NCBI RefSeq assembly: GCF_024124545.1
Contig: NZ_JAMXSF010000017.1
Coordinates: 82,047 to 146,046, forward strand
Reading direction: 5' to 3'
From: Pseudoalteromonas sp. XMcav2-N
GTDB lineage: Bacteria > Pseudomonadota > Gammaproteobacteria > Enterobacterales > Alteromonadaceae
Length of the DNA stretch: 64,000 bases
Made by a program: the position numbers and the translations under genes. The first letter of the stretch is position 1. Each line of letters begins with the position of its first letter. The notes beneath the pieces were generated by a model. It worked only from the letters and a program-made list of their open reading frames with translations, did not search any database and was not told where the DNA came from. Positions 43,153 through 53,278 of this stretch are shown piece after piece.

Positions 43153-45135
43153 ATGCAAGGGCTGGAGCAGCTGTTTTACCTGCATGGAGTAGGCTATGAC
43201 TACACTAAGTATAATGGCGAACATGTCTATTTCGATCACCAAACAAGGCTCAACGCGCTACGCTGTTGTGGTGTAAACACCGAAAATGGCTCACAAGTTG
43301 ATGAGCTGAACTTTGATCTCGATATCAAGCCCTGGCTCAATGTGGTCGAAGAGGTGACACTGGCTGATGCCAACAGTGGGGAGTTTTCGTTAAAGATATC
43401 TGAATCATATCGAAGTGCCTCTATCGTTATTCGTATTCCGGAACTGTCTTTGTCTGTCACTATCGGATTGTCACAAGCACCGGTGTGCGGTGACTATCGC
43501 TATGAAAGTCAGACTTATCTTGAGGTTAAAGTTAAGCTAGGTCAGCTGCCAGTCGGCTATTTTGAAACGGAAATAGAAGGGCCGTTTGGGACAAAAACAA
43601 CACAATTGTGGTCAGTGCCACCACGCTGCTACACAATAGAAAACGACCACGAAAAACGAGTTGGCCTGTCGGTTCAGCTTTACACTTTGTGCAGTGCACG
43701 TAATTCAGGCATAGGCGATTTTAGGGATCTATACCAGCTGATCACCAGTGCTGCTGCCAATCAGTGTGACTTTATTTTGCTCAATCCACTTCACTTGCTA
43801 TTTGAAGCGCAACCAGAGCGGGCAAGCCCCTATAGTCCTTCTCACCGCTGTCTGATTAATCCTTTGTATATTGCACTGGATTGGAGCGTTGAATCGCTCA
43901 GCAAAGACTATCATCTGGTTATTGAAACGAGTTATGAGTCTGCTCAGAGCAGCCACCGTGGAGACTACATTGACTATTGCGCCGTAGCTGAGGTGAAGTA
44001 CCGTCAGTTAACGCACTTGTATGAGCAATGCCAAGGTGTACGAGCAGTTTGCGAGGCAATCGAAGCGTTTAAACTAAGCAGAACACAGGCGTTAGACCTG
44101 AGTTTTCTTAGCGAGCGAGAATGGTTTTTTCAGTGGCTGGCCTATGAGCAATTAAGCGCATGCCAGTTGCTTACAAAGGCATCTGGGATGGTGATTGGGC
44201 TGATCAATGATCTTGCTGTGGGGTGTGCAAAAGAAGGGCATGAGTTTGCTCAAAATGACGCACTATTCGCACGGGGAGCCAATGTTGGCGCGCCACCGGA
44301 TCCATGGGCGGAATCAGGGCAGAACTGGGGGCTTCCAGCCCTGAATCCAGTTACCTTGAAACAAGATAGGTACACCTATTTTCGCTCCTTGTTGAAAAGC
44401 AACATGATGTCCGTTGGCGCACTGCGTATTGACCACGTTATGGCTATCAGGCGTTTGTGGTGGTGTTTTGAAGCCGACGGTCAGCAAAGCGGGTGCTATG
44501 TTTACTATCCGTTTGAACATTTACTGGCCATATTGAAGATTGAATCTCATCTCAATCAGACCATGGTAATAGGAGAAGACCTGGGCATTGTGCCGCCTGA
44601 GATATCAACCGCCATGGAGGAGTCAAATCTCTACGGCAATATTTTGATGTATTTTGCCAAAGATCAGAGTGGTCATTTTAAGCCAGCTCACCAATATCGT
44701 TCAGATACGTTACTGATGGTCGCCAATCACGATGTTGCGCCGTTTTTTGCGTGGTGGAATTGCTTGGATGTGGGTCTCAGAAAAGAATACCAACTATGTA
44801 ATGAACAAGAAGCTGCACAGATGGCGCTGACAAGAAATGAAGATAAAGAGCGCTTGTTAACCTGGCTTGAGCTAAATGCAATGCAAGCTGAGCAGATTAA
44901 AAGCGACGCTATGCGTGTGTACTGTGCGGTTCTTAAGAAGCTCGCAGCGAGTCCGGGCAAATTACTGGCTATCCAGCTGGACGATCTGGAACAGCAACAA
45001 CTACCCGTCAACATCCCTGGCACAGACCGGGAGTATCCCAACTGGCGCCGACGTTTGGCTGTAGAGGCAGAGCAAACAATCAAGCAAAACAGTAACTTAA
45101 TGAAAGAAATTAAAAGGATCAGAGAGCAGGCATGA
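43153..45135 (+). CDS. malQ: 4-alpha-glucanotransferase MalQ
   Basis: A 660-residue GH77 enzyme (E. coli MalQ 694) that moves glucan chains between maltodextrins. Catalytic cues are RIDHVMAIRRLWW with the nucleophile Asp, GEDLGIVPPEI with the acid Glu, and ANHDVAPFFAWW with the transition-state Asp. NPLHLLF and GAPPDPWAESGQNWG are also typical. It probably handles short maltodextrins left by GlgP and GlgX. The ATG region overlaps nothing upstream. Its stop overlaps the glgB ATG by 4 bases (ATGA). Confidence 0.93.
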   Translation: MQGLEQLFYLHGVGYDYTKYNGEHVYFDHQTRLNALRCCGVNTENGSQVDELNFDLDIKPWLNVVEEVTLADANSGEFSLKISESYRSASIVIRIPELSLSVTIGLSQAPVCGDYRYESQTYLEVKVKLGQLPVGYFETEIEGPFGTKTTQLWSVPPRCYTIENDHEKRVGLSVQLYTLCSARNSGIGDFRDLYQLITSAAANQCDFILLNPLHLLFEAQPERASPYSPSHRCLINPLYIALDWSVESLSKDYHLVIETSYESAQSSHRGDYIDYCAVAEVKYRQLTHLYEQCQGVRAVCEAIEAFKLSRTQALDLSFLSEREWFFQWLAYEQLSACQLLTKASGMVIGLINDLAVGCAKEGHEFAQNDALFARGANVGAPPDPWAESGQNWGLPALNPVTLKQDRYTYFRSLLKSNMMSVGALRIDHVMAIRRLWWCFEADGQQSGCYVYYPFEHLLAILKIESHLNQTMVIGEDLGIVPPEISTAMEESNLYGNILMYFAKDQSGHFKPAHQYRSDTLLMVANHDVAPFFAWWNCLDVGLRKEYQLCNEQEAAQMALTRNEDKERLLTWLELNAMQAEQIKSDAMRVYCAVLKKLAASPGKLLAIQLDDLEQQQLPVNIPGTDREYPNWRRRLAVEAEQTIKQNSNLMKEIKRIREQA

Positions 45136-47366
45136 ATTCAGCGAGTAAGACGCCCATTATTACCCACGACTATGCAGCACAGATCTCGGCACTGAGAGCC
45201 GGGTGTTTTCGTGATGCCTTCTCTTTTCTCGGTTTACATAGGGCCGGGCAGGGCTCCATTATCCGAGTATATGTGCCCGGTGCACTGTCAATCACTGTTT
45301 TGCATGGCAAACAAGTGACCGAGCTGCACAGAATAGACGACTCTGCATTGTTTGTGATGCAGTTTGGCCAACCGGTTTCTTCAGGTTACCTGTTGAAAAT
45401 CGAATACCCTGAAGCCACGATTACAACTCGGGATGCTTACGATTTTAGCAGTGCGCTTGATGAGGCTGCCATGTACCTGTTTAACGAAGGGTCGTTAGAG
45501 CACGGTCATTTGCATTTTGGTGCCCGAGCTATTTCACATCAGGGGTGTGCAGGTACCCAATTTTGTGTTTGGGCGCCGAACGCACGTAGTGTATCTGTGA
45601 TAGGTGAGTTTAATCATTGGCAGGCTACCCAGCATTTTATGCGCTTTCACCCAGCCAGTGGCGTGTGGGATCTATTTGTGCCGCATCTTACGGGCGAGCA
45701 GGGATACAAATACTCCATTGTTGGAGTGGATGGTGTTGTGACTGAACGCGCTGACCCATATGCAATCAAAATGCAACAGGCCCCAGGCACCGCAAGCGTT
45801 ATTCAGCCTGAGCAGCATAATCTGCCTCTCAGCCCGCAGGAGCAGGAGCGGCGTCGTGAGCGCAACGCTGTTGATGCGCCCATCACAATTTATGAAGTGC
45901 ATTTAGGGTCGTGGAAACGCAGAGCTCAGGAAAGTGGTCGATATCTGACATACCGTGAACTGGCTGATGATTTACTGCCTTATGTAAAGGGCCTTGGGTT
46001 TACTCATATTCAGCTTATGCCTGTCAGTGAGTATCCTTTCGATGGTTCCTGGGGATACCAGCCCGTGGGATTATTTGCGCCAACCAGCCGGTTTGGTAGC
46101 CTAGAAGATTTCCGCTATTTCATTGGGCAGTGTGCTGAGCTGGACCTGGGCATATTAGTCGATTGGGTCCCAGGGCATTTTCCCTCTGATCCACATGGAT
46201 TACATCGTTTTGATGGCACACACCTTTATGAACATGCCGACAGCCGACAGGGTTTTCACCCTGACTGGAATACTTATATCTATAACTACGAACGACCAGA
46301 AGTTAAGAGCTTTTTACTTTCCAATGCAAATTACTGGCTGGACGTATTTAAACTCGATGGGCTAAGAGTCGATGCTGTGGCCTCTATGCTTTACCTGGAC
46401 TATTCTCGTAAAGATGGTGAATGGGTTCCAAACCAGTTTGGCGGCAGAGAAAACCTGGGAGCGATAGACTGCATCAGAGCGGTGAATACACGCGGATATG
46501 GCCGGCATCCACATATTATGATGGTTGCAGAGGAGTCAACTGCATGGCCTGGTGTTACTCAAACGGTTGAGCACAATGGGTTGGGATTTGGTTACAAGTG
46601 GAATATGGGCTGGATGAATGACAGTTTAAGCTATATGCAGCGAGACCCCGTTCATCGTAAATATCACCATCACGAAATGACTTTTTCAATGGCCTATGCT
46701 TACTCGGAAAACTATATTTTACCTCTGAGTCACGATGAGGTCGTGCATGGTAAAGGTGCATTATTGAGTAAAATGCCAGGTGATGACTGGCAACAATTCG
46801 CCAATTTGCGTGCCTATTATGGTTTTATGTATGCGCACCCAGGTAAGAAGCTTTTGTTCATGGGCAGTGAACTGGCTCCGCGTACAGAGTGGGATCATAA
46901 TTCAGGGTTGGACTGGACGCTACTGGAATCACCAGCGCACAATGGTATATACCAGACTATCAAGTCCTTGAATCAACTTTACACTAACTCCCCGGCTTTG
47001 TTTGAGCTTGATAACTCGCCGTGCGGATTTCAGTGGATAGATTGTCACAATGGTGAACAATCGATTTTAAGCTTTGCCCGTTTCGGCAAATCACGCGCAG
47101 ATCTCATGCTGGTGGTGTGTCATTTTACGCCGCAGGTTTTGCACAGCTATCGGATTGGTGTGCCTCAGGCAGGTATCTATCAGGTCGTGTTTAACTCGGA
47201 TGACGCTGATTTATATGGCAGTGGTATAACCCCTGTTGCACATCAACAGCAAATGCTGCAGAGCAAAGCAATTGGTAGCCACGGTTTTGAGCACAGCATA
47301 GAAATAACGATTCCTCCGTTAAGCACGGTGTATTTACAGTATTTGGGTACTGACGAGTCATGTTAA
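45132..47366 (+). CDS. glgB: 1,4-alpha-glucan branching enzyme GlgB
   Basis: A 744-residue GH13 branching enzyme (E. coli 728). It has an N-terminal domain N1, a CBM48 (GARAISHQGCAGTQFCVWAPNA, FNHWQATQH), and the catalytic barrel. The nucleophile is Asp414 in LRVDAVASM, the acid Glu467 in VAEESTAW, and SHDEVVHGKG holds the third acid. It makes the alpha-1,6 branches of glycogen. It overlaps malQ by 4 and glgX by 7 bases, indicating tight translational coupling. Confidence 0.97.
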   Translation: MNSASKTPIITHDYAAQISALRAGCFRDAFSFLGLHRAGQGSIIRVYVPGALSITVLHGKQVTELHRIDDSALFVMQFGQPVSSGYLLKIEYPEATITTRDAYDFSSALDEAAMYLFNEGSLEHGHLHFGARAISHQGCAGTQFCVWAPNARSVSVIGEFNHWQATQHFMRFHPASGVWDLFVPHLTGEQGYKYSIVGVDGVVTERADPYAIKMQQAPGTASVIQPEQHNLPLSPQEQERRRERNAVDAPITIYEVHLGSWKRRAQESGRYLTYRELADDLLPYVKGLGFTHIQLMPVSEYPFDGSWGYQPVGLFAPTSRFGSLEDFRYFIGQCAELDLGILVDWVPGHFPSDPHGLHRFDGTHLYEHADSRQGFHPDWNTYIYNYERPEVKSFLLSNANYWLDVFKLDGLRVDAVASMLYLDYSRKDGEWVPNQFGGRENLGAIDCIRAVNTRGYGRHPHIMMVAEESTAWPGVTQTVEHNGLGFGYKWNMGWMNDSLSYMQRDPVHRKYHHHEMTFSMAYAYSENYILPLSHDEVVHGKGALLSKMPGDDWQQFANLRAYYGFMYAHPGKKLLFMGSELAPRTEWDHNSGLDWTLLESPAHNGIYQTIKSLNQLYTNSPALFELDNSPCGFQWIDCHNGEQSILSFARFGKSRADLMLVVCHFTPQVLHSYRIGVPQAGIYQVVFNSDDADLYGSGITPVAHQQQMLQSKAIGSHGFEHSIEITIPPLSTVYLQYLGTDESC

Positions 47367-49459
47367 CGTCGCACCGAGGCCAATCTGCCCCATTAGGTAG
47401 CTCATTGCACGAACAAGGCGTGAACTTTGCTGTATATGCCCCAGATGCGACTGAGGTACAGCTATGCTTGTTTGATCAAAGCGGGCACAGTGAAATCGCC
47501 GCGCTTACAATGTATCGTCATGAGGGAGGCTTGTGGTCTGTGTTTGTCTCTCCGCTGCGCGCAGGTGCTTTGTACGGTTTCAGGGTCAAAGGTCTCTATG
47601 ATCCCGACAAAGGCCAACTGTTTAACCATCACAAGTTGTTATTAGATCCCTATTGTAATGACTTTCAGGGCGAGTTTACCTGGAGTGAGCGACACTTCTG
47701 TCATTTGCCAGTTGGCACATTCAACACCAGCGATAACGCGGTGGATATGCCCAAGTCCAGAGTTGAAGATATACCCAGATATGACGGGGCAAGGCCCGGT
47801 ATTCCCTGGTCTAAAACCCTGATTTACGAGTGCCATGTGCGAGGGGCCACGCAACAATGTGAGTTTGTGCCGAAGCATTTGCGTGGCAAGTTTCTGGGGC
47901 TTAGCCACTGCAATTTTGTGGCACACCTTGCCAGCCTGGGTGTTACAACACTTGAGTTATTGCCATGTCATGCATTTATTTCTGAGCAGTTCTTAACAGC
48001 CAAAGGGTTAAAAAACTACTGGGGTTATAACTCACTGAGTTTTTTTGTCCCCCATAAAGCCTACCTGGTTGACGGACAAATCAAAGAATTCCAGCAAATG
48101 GTGCGAGAGTTGCACCGGGCCGGGATAGAAGTGATCCTGGACGTGGTTTATAACCACACAGCAGAGGGGGGAATGGATGGCCCGATGTTGTCACTCAAAG
48201 GGTTAAATAACACGGGTTACTATCGCATGGTGGGTGAGCCGGCAAACTATATTAACGACACAGGGTGTGGCAACACGCTTAATATAGACGATCCTTATAC
48301 CCTAAAATTGGTTGTAGATAGCCTGAGATACTGGGTTGAATATATGGGGGTGGATGGATTTAGGTTTGACTTAGCAACGATCTTGGCGAGGACCGAACAT
48401 GGCTTTACTCAGAAACATGCATTTTTACAGGTACTCACACAAGATCCTGTGCTGAGCAAAGTAAAGTTGATTGCAGAACCCTGGGATGTAGGACCAGGAG
48501 GCTATCAACTAGGCGGTTTTCCATCACCCTGGCGCGAGTGGAATGACAAATATCGGGATACTGTGAGGCGTTTTTGGCGTGGGGATGCAGGGACTTTGTC
48601 AGAGTTGGCTAAGCGGGTACATGGGTCGCATGAGCTGTTTGAACACAACCAGCGTGGGCCGCTCAATTCCGTGAACTTCCTTACCAGCCATGATGGATTT
48701 ACGCTGGCGGACTGGGTGAGTTATGAGCAAAAACATAACTTTGCCAATGGGGAAGATAATCGCGATGGTCACAGTGAAAATATCTCCTTTAATTGTGGTG
48801 TAGAAGGTGAGACTGAACACGGACATATCCTCTCGTTAAGGCTTCAAATTCAGAAAAGTGCGCTCATAACGCTTATGATGTCCAAAGGCGTACCAATGCT
48901 GGCGGCAGGCACCGAAATTGGCCACTCACAGCAGGGCAATAACAACGCATATTGTCAGGACAATGAAATTAGCTGGCTAGACTGGCCTGCGAGTATCGTT
49001 GGGCGCCGAACTCAAAATAAAAGGTTGACTGACTGGTGCGCCAAAGATGAGGCCAGTGTGCTATGCGACTTAATGTCTAGGCTTCAGAAGTTAAGGTGTG
49101 ATTACGCCATATTCCATCATCCATTTTATATTCATACCAAAGATGAGCGGTTCAATATTAGCTGGTTTGGCAAAAATGCAATGCCTATGACTGAAGGTGA
49201 TTGGCATGACAGCCACAACAAAACGCTTATCTATATGCTGACAGATACGCTTAGAAAGCAAAATTTGTTAGTGATATTGCACGCCGGAAACGACGATCAG
49301 GAGGTCAAGCTACCCGTGATTCCAGGAACAATCTGGAAGCTGCTACTGAGTTCAGTACATCCTACTGAAACCAGCGATAATGGCCATCAGACTCAAACCC
49401 TGAGCGCACACAGTGCCTGGGTATACCAATCTCTTAACGAGGATCTCAAGAATGACTAA
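47360..49459 (+). CDS. glgX: Glycogen debranching enzyme GlgX
   Basis: A 699-residue GH13 isoamylase-type enzyme (E. coli 657). A CBM48 starts it (GVNFAVYAPDATEVQLCLF), and the barrel carries ILDVVYNHTAEG, FRFDLATIL with the nucleophile Asp, IAEPWDVGPGGYQLGGFPSPWREWND with the acid Glu, and LTSHDGFTLADWVSY. It cuts alpha-1,6 links of limit dextrins made by GlgP. It overlaps glgP by 8 bases. Confidence 0.97.
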   Translation: MLTSHRGQSAPLGSSLHEQGVNFAVYAPDATEVQLCLFDQSGHSEIAALTMYRHEGGLWSVFVSPLRAGALYGFRVKGLYDPDKGQLFNHHKLLLDPYCNDFQGEFTWSERHFCHLPVGTFNTSDNAVDMPKSRVEDIPRYDGARPGIPWSKTLIYECHVRGATQQCEFVPKHLRGKFLGLSHCNFVAHLASLGVTTLELLPCHAFISEQFLTAKGLKNYWGYNSLSFFVPHKAYLVDGQIKEFQQMVRELHRAGIEVILDVVYNHTAEGGMDGPMLSLKGLNNTGYYRMVGEPANYINDTGCGNTLNIDDPYTLKLVVDSLRYWVEYMGVDGFRFDLATILARTEHGFTQKHAFLQVLTQDPVLSKVKLIAEPWDVGPGGYQLGGFPSPWREWNDKYRDTVRRFWRGDAGTLSELAKRVHGSHELFEHNQRGPLNSVNFLTSHDGFTLADWVSYEQKHNFANGEDNRDGHSENISFNCGVEGETEHGHILSLRLQIQKSALITLMMSKGVPMLAAGTEIGHSQQGNNNAYCQDNEISWLDWPASIVGRRTQNKRLTDWCAKDEASVLCDLMSRLQKLRCDYAIFHHPFYIHTKDERFNISWFGKNAMPMTEGDWHDSHNKTLIYMLTDTLRKQNLLVILHAGNDDQEVKLPVIPGTIWKLLLSSVHPTETSDNGHQTQTLSAHSAWVYQSLNEDLKND

Positions 49460-51935
49460 GAAAACGTCAAATGTGTGTGTTGTAAAGCATTGGCAGGAAG
49501 CCCCAAAGCTGGACGAGAGTACGCTTGCGGATGATCTGATGCGACACTTTTACTATACCCTGGGGCGCGACAAAGTTGGAGATTCAAAACACTATTTATT
49601 TCAGGCACTGGCGCTGACAGTCAGAGATCGACTGGTGGCCAGATGCAGAGCAACCAATCAATACCTGGCAGACAACAAATGTAAGCGCGCAGCCTATTTG
49701 TCGCTGGAGTTTTTGATGGGGCGGGCATTAGGTAACGCAATACTCAGTCTTGACCTGGAGAAGCAAACTCGTGATGCACTCAAAGAATACTGCACTGAAT
49801 TTGAATCCGTGGAACAGGCCGAGCACGATGCTGGTCTCGGGAACGGAGGTCTGGGTCGTCTGGCTGCGTGTTTTTTGGATAGCTGTGCAACGCTTGCGTT
49901 ACCCGTGATTGGTTATGGGATCCGTTACGAATATGGCATGTTCAATCAGTCGTTGGACCAAGGGTTCCAGGTTGAACAACCGGACAACTGGCTACGTGAG
50001 GGGCATCCCTGGGAAATGCCAGCACCGGAGCAATCCCGAGTGATTAAGTTCTTTGGTCATGTTGAGACTCACCAGGATAAACAAGGTCGCTCTCATCGTA
50101 TCTGGGTGAATACTCAGGATGTACTGGCAGTACCTTACGATGTGCCGATCCCTGGTTACCGAAATGGGGTTGTCAACACCCTGAGACTCTGGAAATCAGA
50201 GGCTACGGATGAGTTTAACCTAAAAGAGTTCAATGCCGGAAGTTACTCTGAAGCGGTTGCCAAAAAGAATCTGGCAGAGCAAATCACTATGGTGCTATAC
50301 CCAAATGATAGTAGCGAAAACGGAAAAGAGCTCAGGCTTAGGCAGCAATACTTCCTTTCCAGTGCTAGTTTGCAAGACATACTACATCAATGGGTGGAGC
50401 AACATGGAGATGATTTCAGTGAATTTGCCGATTTACATGTTTTCCAGCTTAACGATACACACCCAAGTATCGCAGTTGCTGAGCTGATGCGTCTGCTGGT
50501 CGACGAACATGAATTGGAGTGGGAGGTTGCCTGGTCGATCACGACCTCGACTATGGCGTATACCAACCATACATTATTACCCGAGGCGCTCGAAAAGTGG
50601 TCTGTAGCCTTGTTTTCACGTCTGCTACCCAGGTTACTTGAGATTATTTATGAAATTAATGCGCGTTTCTTATCTGAGGTCGCACTTATGTGGCCAGGTG
50701 ACATGGAAAAACAGCGTGCATTATCTTTGATAGAAGAGGGCGATTATCCTCAGATCCGTATGGCTTATCTAGCTATTGTTGGTAGTTATTCGGTAAACGG
50801 TGTCGCTGCACTGCATACTGAGTTACTCAAATCCGGACTCTTTCACGACTTCTACCAACTTTGGCCTGCTAAATTTAACAACAAAACCAATGGGGTAACA
50901 CCCCGACGCTGGCTGGCGTATTGTAATCCAGCGCTGGCTAAACTGATTACCAGTAAAATTGGAGAGCAATGGCAAGCTGATTTTTCCGAAATAAAGACTT
51001 TGCGACGTTATTACGACGACAGGGCTTTTCAGACGCAGTGGCAGTCCGTTAAGGAAGGTAATAAGCGTAAGTTAGCACAACTTGTTAAAGCGCGATGTGG
51101 CGTTGAGTTTGATGCCAAGATGATGTTCGATGTTCAGGTTAAACGGATCCATGAATACAAGCGTCAGCTATTGAACATATTGCACGTCATTTCTTTATAC
51201 GACCGCATTCGTCGCGGTGATACGCAAAACATGGTACCACGCTGCGTGCTTTTCGGCGGAAAGGCAGCCCCCGGTTACGCCATGGCCAAACAAGTGATTA
51301 AACTCATTAATAATGTTGCTAATGTCGTTAATAAAGACGAACAGGCTAATCCTTTGTTAAGAGTAGCATTCTTCCCAAATTATAATGTCACAGCGATGGA
51401 AACAATCTGTGCAGCAACCGACCTGTCAGAACAAATATCAACGGCAGGGAAGGAAGCATCGGGAACCGGCAATATGAAGTTCATGATGAACGGCGCACTG
51501 ACCATAGGCACTTTGGATGGTGCAAATATTGAAATCAGAGAGCAGGTGGGGGCGGATAATTTCTTTCTATTTGGTGCCACTGCTCAGCAGGCAGATGAGG
51601 TCCGTCAGCACTATGACCCCAATGCCATTATTCAGTCCAGCCAGGCTTTAAGTAATACGATGACTTTGCTAGAAAGCGGTCATTTTAACTTGTTTGAGCC
51701 TGGTATTTTTAACGACATTATTGCCTCAATCCGCAGTCCCCGCGATCCCTGGCTGGTCGCGCACGATTTTGATAGCTATCTAGAAGCTCAGCAACGAGCC
51801 GCTGAAACCTATCAGGACCAGTCGCAGTGGCTGCGAATGAGCATACTTAATACGGCCGCTAGTGGCAGCTTTTCTAGCGATCGAACTATTCAACAATATT
51901 GTGACGATATTTGGCGCTTAACCCCAATGCAGTAG
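49452..51935 (+). CDS. glgP: Glycogen phosphorylase GlgP
   Basis: An 827-residue phosphorylase (E. coli GlgP 815). The ATG at 49452 (MTKKTSNVCVVKHW) has GAGGA eight bases upstream; an earlier in-frame start at 49413 lies inside glgX and is less likely. PLP lysine is Lys676 in GTGNMKFMMNGA. Other signatures are LGNGGLGRLAACFLDS, GYGIRYEYGMF, NLKEFNAGSY, KTNGVTPRRWL and VQVKRIHEYKRQLLN. It releases glucose-1-phosphate from the chain ends. It overlaps glgX by 8 bases and leads into glgC with a 31-base gap. Confidence 0.97.
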   Translation: MTKKTSNVCVVKHWQEAPKLDESTLADDLMRHFYYTLGRDKVGDSKHYLFQALALTVRDRLVARCRATNQYLADNKCKRAAYLSLEFLMGRALGNAILSLDLEKQTRDALKEYCTEFESVEQAEHDAGLGNGGLGRLAACFLDSCATLALPVIGYGIRYEYGMFNQSLDQGFQVEQPDNWLREGHPWEMPAPEQSRVIKFFGHVETHQDKQGRSHRIWVNTQDVLAVPYDVPIPGYRNGVVNTLRLWKSEATDEFNLKEFNAGSYSEAVAKKNLAEQITMVLYPNDSSENGKELRLRQQYFLSSASLQDILHQWVEQHGDDFSEFADLHVFQLNDTHPSIAVAELMRLLVDEHELEWEVAWSITTSTMAYTNHTLLPEALEKWSVALFSRLLPRLLEIIYEINARFLSEVALMWPGDMEKQRALSLIEEGDYPQIRMAYLAIVGSYSVNGVAALHTELLKSGLFHDFYQLWPAKFNNKTNGVTPRRWLAYCNPALAKLITSKIGEQWQADFSEIKTLRRYYDDRAFQTQWQSVKEGNKRKLAQLVKARCGVEFDAKMMFDVQVKRIHEYKRQLLNILHVISLYDRIRRGDTQNMVPRCVLFGGKAAPGYAMAKQVIKLINNVANVVNKDEQANPLLRVAFFPNYNVTAMETICAATDLSEQISTAGKEASGTGNMKFMMNGALTIGTLDGANIEIREQVGADNFFLFGATAQQADEVRQHYDPNAIIQSSQALSNTMTLLESGHFNLFEPGIFNDIIASIRSPRDPWLVAHDFDSYLEAQQRAAETYQDQSQWLRMSILNTAASGSFSSDRTIQQYCDDIWRLTPMQ

Positions 51936-51966
51936 ATCGTAGATAGACTTTTAATGGAGATAATGA

Positions 51967-53268
51967 ATGCCCAGTTATGCAAACCGATATATTAGTAACC
52001 TGACCAGAGAAACGTATGCACTGATACTGGCAGGTGGTCGTGGTAGCAGGCTGCACGAGCTGACCGACTGGAGAGCTAAGCCCGCAGTGTATTTTGGAGG
52101 CAAACACAGAATAATAGACTTTCCGTTATCAAATTGTATTAACTCGGGTATCCGCCGAGTCGGCATCGCTACGCAATACAAATCTCATTCTTTGATCAGG
52201 CATGTTAATCGTGCCTGGGGCCATTTTAAGAAAGAGCTTGGCGAGTCGGTGGAAATATTGCCAGCGTCTCAGCGTTACGGCGATGAGTGGTACTGTGGCA
52301 CGGCAGATGCCGTGTTCCAGAATATGGATATCATTCGTCATGAACTACCTAAGTATGTAATGATTTTGTCAGGAGACCATGTATACCGTATGGACTACGG
52401 TGCACTACTTGCAAAGCACGTTGAAACCGGTGCGGATATGACCGTTTGCTGTATTGAAGTGCCCTGTGAGGATGCTGCAAATACTTTCGGTGTGATGACG
52501 GTAGATGAGAATAAGCGGGTCAGGCGCTTTGATGAAAAGCCGCCAGAGCCCAGCGAAATCCCGGGTAAACCTGGTTTGTGTCTTGCGTCGATGGGGAACT
52601 ATGTCTTTAATACAGAGTTTCTTTTTGAGCAGCTAAAAGAAGATGCAGAACGTGAAGGATCAGGTCGTGATTTTGGTCATGATATCATCCCCGCAATCAT
52701 TGAAGAGCATAATGTATTTGCGTTTCCATTTCGTGATCCCAGCCACCCAGGTCAGCCTTATTGGCGCGATGTTGGAACAATAGATTCATTCTGGGAAGCC
52801 AATATGGAGTTAGTTTCACCTCAGCCTCAACTTGATCTGTACGACCCGAGCTGGCCAATCTGGACTTACCAGGAGCAGTTACCACCGGCGAAATTCATCT
52901 TTGATGATGACGAGCGTCGCGGTATGGCGGTAGATTCTACGGTATCTGGCGGCTGTATTATCTCAGGATCCAGAGTGCGTAAATCTTTGTTGTTTTCTAA
53001 TGTCCATGTTCATTCATACTGTGAGATTGAAGGCGCGGTCGTGTTACCTGGTGTGGTGATAGAGCGTGGCTGTCGCATAAAAAATGCGATTATTGATCGA
53101 AGCTGCCATATCCCGGAGGGGATGGAAATTGGGTATGACAGGGCACAAGATGAGAGAAACGGTTTCAGAGTATCTAAAAAAGGCATCGTGCTGGTGACTC
53201 GTGATATGCTAACTGCGTTAGAAAAGCAACAGCGGCTGTTAGCAGGGCAAACCCAGGAAACAGCATAA
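51967..53268 (+). CDS. glgC: ADP-glucose pyrophosphorylase GlgC
   Basis: A 433-residue enzyme (E. coli 431) that makes ADP-glucose, the committed step of glycogen synthesis. Key sequences are ILAGGRGSRLHELT for the nucleotide site with KPAVYFGGKHRIIDFPLSN, SGDHVYRMDYG, and FRDPSHPGQPYWRDVGTIDSFWEAN. The C-terminal left-handed beta helix follows. GGAG lies seven bases before the ATG. The allosteric site cannot be judged by eye. It lies 31 bases after glgP and 10 bases before glgA. Confidence 0.97.
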   Translation: MPSYANRYISNLTRETYALILAGGRGSRLHELTDWRAKPAVYFGGKHRIIDFPLSNCINSGIRRVGIATQYKSHSLIRHVNRAWGHFKKELGESVEILPASQRYGDEWYCGTADAVFQNMDIIRHELPKYVMILSGDHVYRMDYGALLAKHVETGADMTVCCIEVPCEDAANTFGVMTVDENKRVRRFDEKPPEPSEIPGKPGLCLASMGNYVFNTEFLFEQLKEDAEREGSGRDFGHDIIPAIIEEHNVFAFPFRDPSHPGQPYWRDVGTIDSFWEANMELVSPQPQLDLYDPSWPIWTYQEQLPPAKFIFDDDERRGMAVDSTVSGGCIISGSRVRKSLLFSNVHVHSYCEIEGAVVLPGVVIERGCRIKNAIIDRSCHIPEGMEIGYDRAQDERNGFRVSKKGIVLVTRDMLTALEKQQRLLAGQTQETA

Positions 53269-53278
53269 AAGGACAAGC